Assembly: GCA_005223035.1 (NCBI GenBank)
Contig: NJBK01000034.1
Span: 1 to 35,499 of the forward strand
DNA: 35,499 nucleotides
Direction: 5' to 3'
DNA from: Chloroflexi bacterium B3_Chlor
GTDB taxonomy: Bacteria > Chloroflexota > Anaerolineae > UBA7937 > B3-Chlor
The translations under genes and the position numbers were made by a program. Of this stretch, positions 1-6,322 are shown in pieces. How positions within the stretch are numbered: the first letter of the stretch is position 1; the number at the start of each line of letters is the position of its first letter. The notes beneath the pieces were generated by a model. The model made no database searches, was not told the DNA's origin, and was given only the letters and a program-made list of their open reading frames with translations.

Positions 1-141
1 CCCGATGTGCTGGACATCGGTCACCTGGCCTGCGAAATCCGCCTCACCTTGGACTGTCCCACCCGAAGGAGCGCAACCCACCGCCAACACCAACAGCGAG
101 ATCAGCAATCCGAGTAACGCCGAGAATCTCGTGCGCTTCAT
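1..141 (-). CDS. Putative lipoprotein, N-terminal 47 residues only (runs off the window)
   Basis: The minus strand from the ATG at 139-141 is open to the window edge. It starts MKRTRFSALLGLL, continues with a hydrophobic stretch and reaches the lipobox LAVGC near residue 24, followed by a polar Gly/Ser/Thr linker. That is a textbook type II signal peptide, so the product is probably exported and lipid-anchored. A GGAGGA ribosome site lies a few bases upstream, in the 25-bp gap behind the stop of the next lipoprotein gene, so the two genes are probably co-transcribed. The mature domain is outside the window and its function cannot be told. Confidence 0.75.
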   Translation of the reverse strand, partial: MKRTRFSALLGLLISLLVLAVGCAPSGGTVQGEADFAGQVTDVQHIG

Positions 142-167
142 GACGTACTTCCTCCAAGGGATTCCCA

Positions 168-884
168 CTAATCTGCCAGATTCAGCTCAACCCCGCCGAC
201 ACCGACCTTGAGGTTGAGGCGAAGAGTCACGTCTGACTGGCCATAGGCGTCGTTCACGTAGGCGTCACCGTCCCTTGTGAAGCCGTCGGCATCTACCCCG
301 CCGAGACCTTTCTCGACCTCGACCCGCACGCCGACGTCGCGCGGCAGCGTTACTTTCACCCCGCCAACGCCGCCCTCAATGTTGGCGTCAAGGTCGCTCT
401 GCCAGTCGCCGCTAAGATCTATCTCGGCGCCGCCAACACCCAGCCCGATGTGGAGTCGTGAGAGATTCAAGTCACCCAAGTCGAGATTGCCGCCGCCGAC
501 ACCCAGTTGGATGCCCAGATCCATGGGCACGTCGTTGTTGAGACGCACGTCCCACTCATAGCGGATGTTCGGGGTCGGGACCACGCCCATGGCCGATGGC
601 TGCCTCACGGCTAGCGTGCCCTGGCTCCCAGTAACGGCGTACTCCACCTCGGGCTTCCAACTGTCCTGGCTGTAGGTGAAGTCGGCCTCCATCAACTCGT
701 CAGCGCCGCCGTCAATCAGGAGCACCCCGACGCCCATAAAGATTTCGACACGCACCGACTCCGCCCCACCCAAACCAACGGACTCGTGATCAGTCCCCGC
801 GGGGCCGGCGCCGACGCAGCCAGTGGTCAGCACCAGAATGGTGACGAACAACAAGCCAATGACTACTGAAAACCTTCTGTTCAT
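168..884 (-). CDS. Toast-rack (DUF2154/LiaF-like) domain lipoprotein
   Basis: This is a 238-residue exported lipoprotein. It has a basic start (MNRRF), a hydrophobic helix and the lipobox LTTGC with the acylated Cys at residue 23. The mature part is all-beta in character, with regularly spaced Gly-rich turns: LGVGGGNLDLGDL, LGVGGAEIDLSG, EGGVGGVKVTLP, KGLGGVDADG and VGVGGVELNL. This repeating GVGG plus two hydrophobics is what a right-handed beta-helix or toast-rack fold gives; family membership is my recognition and was not searched. Such domains occur in cell-envelope stress proteins and adhesin-like proteins; no enzymatic motif is visible. The start has a strong GGAGGTGA site. The next gene, another lipoprotein, follows after 26 bp. 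Its partner or role is unknown. Confidence 0.7.
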   Translation of the reverse strand: MNRRFSVVIGLLFVTILVLTTGCVGAGPAGTDHESVGLGGAESVRVEIFMGVGVLLIDGGADELMEADFTYSQDSWKPEVEYAVTGSQGTLAVRQPSAMGVVPTPNIRYEWDVRLNNDVPMDLGIQLGVGGGNLDLGDLNLSRLHIGLGVGGAEIDLSGDWQSDLDANIEGGVGGVKVTLPRDVGVRVEVEKGLGGVDADGFTRDGDAYVNDAYGQSDVTLRLNLKVGVGGVELNLAD

Positions 885-954
885 GGTTCACCTCCATTGC
901 TCTCTCAAGTACGTCTGCAGCGAGCGCTGCTTGGCATATCCGAACCAGGTCACA

Positions 955-983
955 ATTGTACTTCAAGCAAGGTAGAATGGGAA
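955..983 (-). promoter_or_regulatory. Possible sigma-70 promoter for the toast-rack lipoprotein gene
   Basis: On the minus strand TTCCCA (978-983) and TACAAT (955-960) are separated by 17 bp. The implied leader of about 65 nt contains the perfect palindrome GCAGCG-AG-CGCTGC at 917-930, which could be an operator or a leader hairpin. The -35 box is only a partial match. Confidence 0.35.
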
Positions 984-1035
984 GCGGTTCCGACGAGGGT
1001 GTTGAAAAACCGTTCATAAAGCTGCTGCTGGATTC

Positions 1036-1068
1036 ATCCTGAGTAGCCCGTAGGGCGTATCGAAGGGT
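1036..1068 (-). repeat. Dispersed TTCGATACG-type intergenic repeat, copy 1
   Basis: Read on the minus strand this is CCTTCGATACGCCC, a short stem (GCCC...GGGC) and CTACTCAGGAT. It matches the plus-strand copy at 19811-19860 (CCTTCGATACGCC, stem, CTACTCAGGGT). Further relatives lie at 19581-19645 and 29898-29960. The rest of 885-1161 holds only the promoter listed separately; I see no gene. Confidence 0.6.
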
Positions 1069-1161
1069 AATCCAGCGGACGGCGAGATTGCAGATCCCGC
1101 CGCAGCATTAGGGCGCAGGGCATCTTCCACACTCTCTCTATGGAGGTGCCGAGTAGCATCT

Positions 1162-1890
1162 CTAGTGCCGCTGAGGATCGGAATAGCGGTGTCTGGCCAC
1201 GGCGATCTGAGAGCCCCAGGCAGCTTCCACCTTCTCGCTGCACTCCCGGAAGAACTCCCGATGCCGGTCCTGAGGTGCCAGCAAGAACAGCACCCGGGGC
1301 GTGCGGAAGGAGTAGACCTCCTGCGCGCCGGTGTTCTCCGCCAACTCCCGCGCCAGAGTGTCGATGAACGGCTCCCTCTTCACCCGAGGAAAGTGCTGGT
1401 AGATGAGAAGGGAATGTCCGGCGGAGAACGAGTCCCTTATCTCGTGCCAGTACAGGTACTTCGAGGAATCCTTGCGACCGTAAGGCTTCGACTTGACCTG
1501 GATGCCGTTGTCGGGATCGAAGAAGATCAGATCGCACCCCTCAGTTACGCCCGCGAAGGTGTCGAAGTAGGCGGCGCGACCCTCAGCGTCATTGGGGAGC
1601 AGCCCTGGCGCAAAGCGACACGAGGACAGTATGGCGACCGTCTCGACGCCACGGACGTCGCGCAGGTTCTGTACGAGGACAAGGTCTCTAAGATGGTCAT
1701 ACAGTTCGCGATCATAACGGCGCCACTTCTCGGGCTGATGGAGGTAGTCGGTGAATGATCCGTCGGTGCGACCATCGTCGGGGGTCAACATCCAGCACGC
1801 GGCGGTGGTGATCTCCCCGTACCCGGAGAACAGCCGAAGCAAGCCGTACTTCCGATAATCGTTGATGTCACCGAAGTACTGGTTCTTCAT
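1162..1890 (-). CDS. Uncharacterised conserved protein (KNQYFGDINDYRKYG family)
   Basis: The reading frame is open from 1938, but I place the start at the ATG at 1888-1890. The sequence MKNQYFGDINDYRKYGLLR begins there, it is preceded by a GAGG site, and the upstream 16 residues look non-native. That gives 242 residues with no signal peptide or membrane helix. Notable features are the N-terminal signature, a cluster around FFDPDNGIQVKS followed by GRKDSSKYLYWHEI, and a C-terminal region with conserved-looking YSFRTPRVLFLLAPQ. I recognise the N-terminal signature as recurring in bacterial hypothetical proteins but know no function for it. The Asp-rich FDPDNG block and the alternating beta/alpha pattern suggest a nucleotide- or metal-binding enzyme, possibly methyltransferase-like; that is inference. 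It stands alone between a repeat-bearing spacer and a low-complexity tract. Confidence 0.7.
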   Translation of the reverse strand: MKNQYFGDINDYRKYGLLRLFSGYGEITTAACWMLTPDDGRTDGSFTDYLHQPEKWRRYDRELYDHLRDLVLVQNLRDVRGVETVAILSSCRFAPGLLPNDAEGRAAYFDTFAGVTEGCDLIFFDPDNGIQVKSKPYGRKDSSKYLYWHEIRDSFSAGHSLLIYQHFPRVKREPFIDTLARELAENTGAQEVYSFRTPRVLFLLAPQDRHREFFRECSEKVEAAWGSQIAVARHRYSDPQRH

Positions 1891-2630
1891 GAACCTCAAT
1901 GTTCCCCACTGACGACAGTCGCCCCATCTGACACCCAAGCCACTGCTCGCCCCGGCTACCCATTTCCGTCACCTGGTGGAGGGCGGTGACGATAGGAGAG
2001 GGCAGTGTCGCGCCCACAATCATGTCTTCCGCAAGATCCTTCGACAACACCATCATCACCACCACCATGTTCACCATCACCACCAGCGTGATCACCATCA
2101 CCACCACCATGATCACCAACATCATCATCGTCATGATCGCCGTCGTCGGCAGAGTCGTCGCCGTCATCGATGTTGTCTTCATCATCGCCGCCGTCGTCCC
2201 ACTGACCAACGTCATCGTCCGATCACTGCAGTCTGAACGGCGTGTTGCTTCATTGGCGTCCGTTGGTGCGGCGCCACGCCGAGCCCTCACCCAGTGTCTT
2301 TCCGCTCCGCCATACATCCGCGCGCACGTGTGCGATGTCGACTCTTGCCCTGCGGCCCCAACGGCCGTCACAAGTGTCATTGCTAGTTCGACCCTCCAGT
2401 CGCCCGGGGCGGGCGTAAATCCAGATGCACCGGACATGTCTGGCCTCGACCGTTCCCCCGGCCGCCCTGCTGAGGGTGCACCGGCAGTGCCGCTGGTGCG
2501 CGACACCGTGGCCTTGTTGTGGCGGCAGGTGTGCAACGGGAGTCACAGAGGTGACTACGTGATCCAGAGTGGGTAGTGCAAAGAGACTCAACAACATCAG
2601 TGGCAATTGTGCGATGCGGGCAGGAGCTTC
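1891..2630. other. Long spacer without a credible gene
   Basis: Apart from the triplet-rich tract listed separately, nothing here looks like a gene. Open frames on both strands (for example 1986-2576 plus and 1868-2536 minus) exist because the CAC/ATC repeat lacks stops in several frames. Their translations outside the repeat are compositionally random and none has a convincing ribosome site. Confidence 0.5.
2045..2220. repeat. Degenerate CAC/ATC trinucleotide-rich tract
   Basis: About 180 bp consist almost entirely of CAC, ATC, ACC and CAT triplets, grading into GTC/GCC/GTCGTC triplets towards 2200. It is readable in three plus frames as poly-His, Ile/Thr-rich or similar, and on the minus strand as Met/Val-rich. 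This is microsatellite-like low-complexity DNA. Expansion of a short triplet is the simplest explanation; a metal-binding His-rich peptide (frame 1976-2236) cannot be excluded but has no supporting context. Confidence 0.6.
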
Positions 2631-2996
2631 TCAAAGCAAGCTGAGCAACCAAGACGTGAAGATGCCGATGAGCATGGCCAATAGAATGCTGGAGAGGGTC
2701 CCTATCAGGTAGTACTCAGCGAATTCCCTGCACTTCAACTCCTCGAAACGGGCTATAGATTTGGCGGCTACGATGACCGCAAGCGCCTCGTACTGCCCTA
2801 CTAGGACGAAGGTTAGTGCAAGAAACCTTTCCAGACAGCCGATAGCGGCGCCTGCGCCTTTGAGTCCTCCCGCCTGTGTTGTTGGGTACCTGGTCAAGAT
2901 CACGTGACGTACGACAGCATGGCCGAAAGCAACGGCGAGCACATAGGACGAGAAGTAGATCAACATTCTCGCGATAGTGAGCTCAAGGCATGTCAT
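2631..2996 (-). CDS. Small integral membrane protein, DUF3307 C-terminal-type
   Basis: This 121-residue protein has about three hydrophobic segments: residues 10-33, a middle helix pair around 55-80, and 97-121. The stretch IGCLERFLALTFVLVGQYEA followed by LAVIVAAKSIARFEELKCREFAEYYLIGTLSS is what I recall from the C-terminal half of DUF3307 proteins, so this looks like a stand-alone version of that half. The function of the family is not known to me. It follows the SatD-like gene on the same strand, with a 73-bp gap that carries three palindromes ending just before its AGAGGTG ribosome site. That arrangement makes it the likely regulated target of the SatD protein. It carries no recognisable catalytic motif. 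Confidence 0.7.
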   Translation of the reverse strand: MTCLELTIARMLIYFSSYVLAVAFGHAVVRHVILTRYPTTQAGGLKGAGAAIGCLERFLALTFVLVGQYEALAVIVAAKSIARFEELKCREFAEYYLIGTLSSILLAMLIGIFTSWLLSLL

Positions 2997-3007
2997 TTGA
3001 CACCTCT

Positions 3008-3083
3008 GTAAGGCATTTTTGCCTTACTTCCCGTTGTAAGGCATTTTTGCCTGACTCGCTGTTGTAAGGCTATTTCGCCTGAC
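3008..3083 (-). promoter_or_regulatory. Three palindromic repeats with a 28-bp period (probable operator array)
   Basis: Three 20-bp inverted repeats begin at 3008, 3036 and 3064, exactly 28 bp apart. The first is a perfect palindrome, GTAAGGCA-TTTT-TGCCTTAC. The second has one arm mismatch (TGCCTGAC). The third is more diverged (GTAAGGCT-ATTT-CGCCTGAC) and overlaps the stop codon of the SatD-like gene. The array ends directly before the ribosome site of the downstream membrane-protein gene. The 28-bp spacing and dyad symmetry fit a set of binding sites for a dimeric HTH protein, plausibly the adjacent SatD product. RNA hairpins acting on the intercistronic region are the alternative. Confidence 0.65.
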
Positions 3084-3726
3084 TCCGCCCTGGCTCCAAA
3101 GACATGGACTCTAGCCACCTATTCACTACAGTCTCGCCTTCGGTGATCAGGTCCCAATCCCCGGCCTTCAATATGTCGCGCACTGATTGCTTCGCAATAT
3201 CGAAATGATTACCCAACTGCTCATAGGTATGATCTGGATGCAACCTATAGTAGTGCAATACCTCCCGTTGCCTGTTTGTCCAGGAACTCTCCAGCGCTTG
3301 GATGAAGTGCAGCAACGTATTGATCGTCTCATCGGCTAGACTGGTTGTATCCGAAGATCTTAGCACGACGTTGCGCTTTCGCTTCTTGCAGAACTCTAGC
3401 GCACTTCTGGCTCTGTAGAAGGCATTTCCCCTCATGCCGATGTCCACATCCAGTGGCTTCTCGATATCACCAACCCCAATCCCACAGTAGAATCCAACAG
3501 GCAATCCGCCCTTGATCGAAACATAGGCAGCATATGCGTGCTTCGGATCTCTGAGCGCCCCTTGGAACTCATCTCCGACAGTCGGCACGAACTCGACCAA
3601 GACGTCATGTGAGAATTCCGTGTTGATCTCCTCCAAAGCAGTCTCCAACTGCTCGAAGACGCTGCCCCATTCATCCAGATCTCTTGACCGTTTTATGTCG
3701 CCAATCAGAACACAGCGGGCTGACAT
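3070..3726 (-). CDS. SatD-like protein: cyclase/GGDEF-like N-terminal domain plus HTH
   Basis: This is a 218-residue soluble protein. The N-terminal 125 residues show the layout of SatD-family proteins: CVLIGDIKRS with Asp10, then VPTVGDEFQG with Asp52-Glu53, then a beta-strand block YCGIGVGDIEK and RGNAFYRARSAL. The spacing of the two acidic sites and the GDEF-like turn resemble class III nucleotidyl cyclases and GGDEF domains; that resemblance is my inference. Residues 150-190 (NRQREVLHYYRLHPDHTYEQL, then AKQSVRDIL) look like a sigma-type helix-turn-helix. The gene has an AGGAG site and a near-consensus promoter 150 bp upstream. It precedes a small membrane protein across a 28-bp palindrome array that overlaps its own stop. 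A nucleotide-sensing or -making transcription regulator is the best guess. Confidence 0.7.
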   Translation of the reverse strand: MSARCVLIGDIKRSRDLDEWGSVFEQLETALEEINTEFSHDVLVEFVPTVGDEFQGALRDPKHAYAAYVSIKGGLPVGFYCGIGVGDIEKPLDVDIGMRGNAFYRARSALEFCKKRKRNVVLRSSDTTSLADETINTLLHFIQALESSWTNRQREVLHYYRLHPDHTYEQLGNHFDIAKQSVRDILKAGDWDLITEGETVVNRWLESMSLEPGRSQAK

Positions 3727-3875
3727 GTCGCTCTCCTATGTTGCAGTACGATGGTTCTGCCCTGTTCCGGTTTCCTCCGGCATCAACCTTGCTCCATGAG
3801 TGCGCAGGACTCGTCCGCACAGCAGAGGGTGCACTCCGCTCACCAGCCTCTGGCATTCACTTCAATTACACTGCT

Positions 3876-3904
3876 ATTGTATGACAGAGCAAATGACAAG
3901 TCAA
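3876..3904 (-). promoter_or_regulatory. Sigma-70 promoter for the SatD-like gene
   Basis: Minus strand TTGACT (3899-3904), 17-bp spacer, TACAAT (3876-3881). The implied transcript has a leader of about 140 nt before the ATG at 3726. It lies just downstream (on the minus strand) of the decayed FemAB fragment. Confidence 0.6.
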
Positions 3905-3999
3905 CTCCTCTCTGCAACCCGATACGGGTGCTCACCGCCATTTTGACCCAAGGGCATGGACCTGGCAATGCTAGAGCGAGGCCAGCCCGCTACTGGCCT

Positions 4000-4125
4000 C
4001 CACAGCCGAGGATACAGCTGCGTGCCCACCCAGTACAGAAACCGGGAGTAGACGTAGTGACACGAAGCGGAATACCGCACAACCCTTCCCGCAAAGACTC
4101 GCTTGAGGCGATAGCCGCCCAACAA
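4000..4125 (-). pseudogene. Decayed C-terminal fragment of a FemAB-type transferase
   Basis: The minus strand encodes GGYRLKRVFAGRVVRYSAS followed by CHYVYSRFLYWV. The intact FemAB-type protein at 7653-8750 ends with GVYRFKRGFGGRVVRYSPS followed by YDYVYSPVLYWL. The DNA is also clearly alignable (compare 4040-4110 with 7720-7790). Only about the last 42 codons are recognisable. There is no start, the upstream part of the gene is missing, and the original stop position is lost so the frame reads on into spacer sequence. It is therefore a dead partial duplicate in the same orientation as the functional gene 3.6 kb away. The rest of 3727-4203 holds only the SatD promoter. Confidence 0.75.
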
Positions 4126-4203
4126 CCTGCGCCTCAGATGGCACCCAGCCACGTCTCGAGCATTGGCTCGTCACTGTAGCGCATAGCCATCGTCGCTGGG
4201 AAG

Positions 4204-6042
4204 TCACTGAATCTGCACACCCCTAGCCCGCAGACCGCTAACCAGCGCCACCCGGCCGGACACCGAGAACCTCACCTGCCCCCGCGTAAGCATCCGGCCG
4301 CCGTCCACGTTGACCATGTACTCATGCGCCTCAGTGGGCCGCACAGCGAGTCTCCGAACGGTCCTGACCACGGCACCGTACCTCTCGGGGTCGTCAAGGA
4401 TCGCGCCACTCCGCGCCGCCTTCATCTGTCTCAGTGCAGGGCGGAGCCCCTTGTAGCGCAGGGCGATGACCCGGAATGATCCGCCTCCCAGAGGCAGGCC
4501 CCGCCCGAGAGGCAGCTCGTCTCCCAGGTCGCCGTTCAGCACCAGAACAGCGCCCCAGATTTCTGGAGGAATCTGGAGGTCATCCAGGGTCAGAGACATC
4601 GAGGGCACGCGGCCCAACAGGAGTTGAATCCGCCACCAGGCCGTCGCCAGAGCCAGGCCAACGAAGAAGGGACCCAGGTCGCCCAGGAGCGCCCCGAGGA
4701 CTCCCTTGTAGACTTTGATCAACCGGCTCTCGGTGAACCGCGGCACCTCGCCGAACACCCCCAGGCCACCAAAGCCCACCAGGTACCGCCGTTGCACCGC
4801 ACCATCGGGTTCCGTCGTCTCGACGGCCAGAATATCGGCCTGGACCGACCGATCAGCCTCGATGCCGTCGAGGATGGCCTCTACCGCAGCCTGGAGCTCA
4901 TCCGGGATACCCAGCCTCTTGCCGACCAGGTCGGCGGAGCCCTTCCGCAGAAACGCCAGACGCAGGTCCGGCGGCACAGCGCCTTCCAGGTGGGCGCCTT
5001 CCAGCACCGCGTTGAACGTGCCAGCCCCGCCCGCCGATACGATCGTGCGACCACCCTCGGCTACGATGGCGTTGGTGATCGCCCGGGCCTCGGCGTGACT
5101 ATCGGCTGTGTGGACGCGTACCGGCCGCGAGGTCCGCGACTCGAACTCTGGCCCGATCTGCTGCACCTTACGCTGATCCTGAATCGAACCGGACATGGTG
5201 GTGGCGATCACATCGATGGTATCGGGTCGTGTAGGGTCGCTGGTCTCGATGTTGGGCTCAGACAGGACGTGCTGCAGCACGCCGTCAACGACGATTTCCA
5301 CCGCCTCCTCCAGACTCATCTGGTCCACGCGGATCATGGTCACCGCGATTCCGCGCCGCTCCTGAAAGAGGTCGCAGACCCGCGCGTAGCCACGGCCTAA
5401 TCCGCCGAGGAAGGCCTCCGTTTCGTGCACCTGCAGGGCCTTGCCGCGTGCGCGGATGCGCGCCATAGCCACAGCAGGGTCCAGATCGAGGAGGAAGACC
5501 AGATCCGGGTACCTGAAGCGAGTCAGCCGCAGCAGGTTGACCAGCGCCAGCTGCCATGCTCGACGCATGTACCGGGGTAGCTTGCGGAGCGGAATCCTCT
5601 CCTCACCAGCCAGATACTGGAGCGCCTCGTAGAGCTCCTCATCATCGCCGAGCAAGTCTTCCTTGTAGAAGTGAGCCACGGACCAGGCAGCGGTGTTGAC
5701 GAGAGGTTGACCATCCGTGAGAATGGCGTCGGGCGGCTCATGTGTGGTCACGTAGTCGCGAATGTGCGCCCGCTGGTTGAGCTCGACAAACTTCAGATTC
5801 TTGTACAGGCGCCGCGAGCGAAGACCCTTGGCGAAGCCTCCGACGATTCGAGCGGAGCGGCATAAAGGGATGTCCAGGCGCTCCCGGAGCGGCTCGTCCG
5901 GCCCGCCGCTCAACACGTGATCGCCGATGCCCACCACCCGGATGCTGTCGGCCAGCTTGTTGAGCGCACCATGAAAAGTAGAACTCTTGCCGCATCCGTC
6001 CATGCCCACGATGGACGCGACGAGGGGCTTTCTGGTGATCAT
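4204..6042 (-). CDS. Thymidylate-kinase-like / diacylglycerol-kinase-like fusion protein
   Basis: This 612-residue protein has two kinase-type halves. Residues 1-260 are a P-loop NMP-kinase of the thymidylate kinase type: SIVGMDGCGKSS (Walker A, Gly13-Ser20), LTDGQPLVNT near 109, and FLLDLDPAVAMARIRARGK near 183-201. Residues 300-612 resemble the diacylglycerol/lipid kinase catalytic fold: TIVSAGGAGTFNAVLEGA (333-350), LRKGSADLVGKRLGIP (365-380), and the C-terminal half with GGGSFRVIAL. The hallmark GGDGT reads GGAGT at 338-342, and the usual GTxND reads GSADL, so the second half may be catalytically altered or inactive. An extended -10 promoter lies at 6185-6212, and the ribosome site is weak (AAGAAG). 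A soluble lipid/nucleotide phosphotransferase is plausible, but the substrate is unknown. The FemAB fragment lies just downstream. Confidence 0.75.
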   Translation of the reverse strand: MITRKPLVASIVGMDGCGKSSTFHGALNKLADSIRVVGIGDHVLSGGPDEPLRERLDIPLCRSARIVGGFAKGLRSRRLYKNLKFVELNQRAHIRDYVTTHEPPDAILTDGQPLVNTAAWSVAHFYKEDLLGDDEELYEALQYLAGEERIPLRKLPRYMRRAWQLALVNLLRLTRFRYPDLVFLLDLDPAVAMARIRARGKALQVHETEAFLGGLGRGYARVCDLFQERRGIAVTMIRVDQMSLEEAVEIVVDGVLQHVLSEPNIETSDPTRPDTIDVIATTMSGSIQDQRKVQQIGPEFESRTSRPVRVHTADSHAEARAITNAIVAEGGRTIVSAGGAGTFNAVLEGAHLEGAVPPDLRLAFLRKGSADLVGKRLGIPDELQAAVEAILDGIEADRSVQADILAVETTEPDGAVQRRYLVGFGGLGVFGEVPRFTESRLIKVYKGVLGALLGDLGPFFVGLALATAWWRIQLLLGRVPSMSLTLDDLQIPPEIWGAVLVLNGDLGDELPLGRGLPLGGGSFRVIALRYKGLRPALRQMKAARSGAILDDPERYGAVVRTVRRLAVRPTEAHEYMVNVDGGRMLTRGQVRFSVSGRVALVSGLRARGVQIQ

Positions 6043-6184
6043 GCGATCTTCTTCCGGTTCGGTGGCACGCTGGACCGCTGTCGTATAGGAGAAACGGTAC
6101 TAGGTCGGTGGCCCGATTTGGGAGCCCGTGTTTCCTGCCTTGGGCGCCCCCTGTCGGGATTCACCATCATTTGGCTCATCCACT

Positions 6185-6212
6185 ATTATACCACACCCGA
6201 GGGGGAATGTCA
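6185..6212 (-). promoter_or_regulatory. Promoter with extended -10 for the kinase fusion gene
   Basis: Minus strand CTGACA (6207-6212), 16 bp, TATAAT (6185-6190) preceded by TGG, giving a TGn extended -10. The start codon at 6042 is about 135 nt downstream of the expected transcription start. Confidence 0.6.
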
Positions 6213-6262
6213 GGCGAGCTTGCGTGCGTGTGGAAGTTATCGCAGGTGGGCTGTGGGGCCGT

Positions 6263-6322
6263 AATGAAAGAACTCCGCCAAGAACTTTCACTAGGCTGAC
6301 CCAATGAAAGCCGGCTTTCACT
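6263..6322. repeat. Two inverted repeats AATGAAAG...CTTTCACT behind the fic-type gene
   Basis: AATGAAAG (6263-6270) pairs with CTTTCACT (6285-6292). The same arms recur at 6303-6310 and 6315-6322 around CCGG, giving the palindrome TGAAAGCCGGCTTTCA (6305-6320). The two units start 40 bp apart, and the second covers the stop codon of the Fic gene (6318-6320). They could be a transcription stop signal or operator sites; there is no T-run on either strand to favour a terminator. Confidence 0.5.

Noticed and set aside
1976-2576. Open frames across the triplet tract on the plus strand (His-rich 1976-2236; Ile/Thr-rich 1986-2576) and on the minus strand (1868-2536)
   Set aside because: They stay open because the repeat lacks stop codons, not because of coding selection. 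The flanking parts show no family match or ribosome site and the frames contradict each other.
3008-3083. Plasmid-type replication iterons
   Set aside because: The 28-bp periodic palindromes lie between two co-directional genes, with no replication initiator gene or AT-rich unwinding region nearby. A regulatory array fits better.
3751-4179. Plus-strand frame over the SatD promoter and FemAB remnant
   Set aside because: It is antisense to a recognisable FemAB fragment and to the promoter. Its translation is compositionally random.
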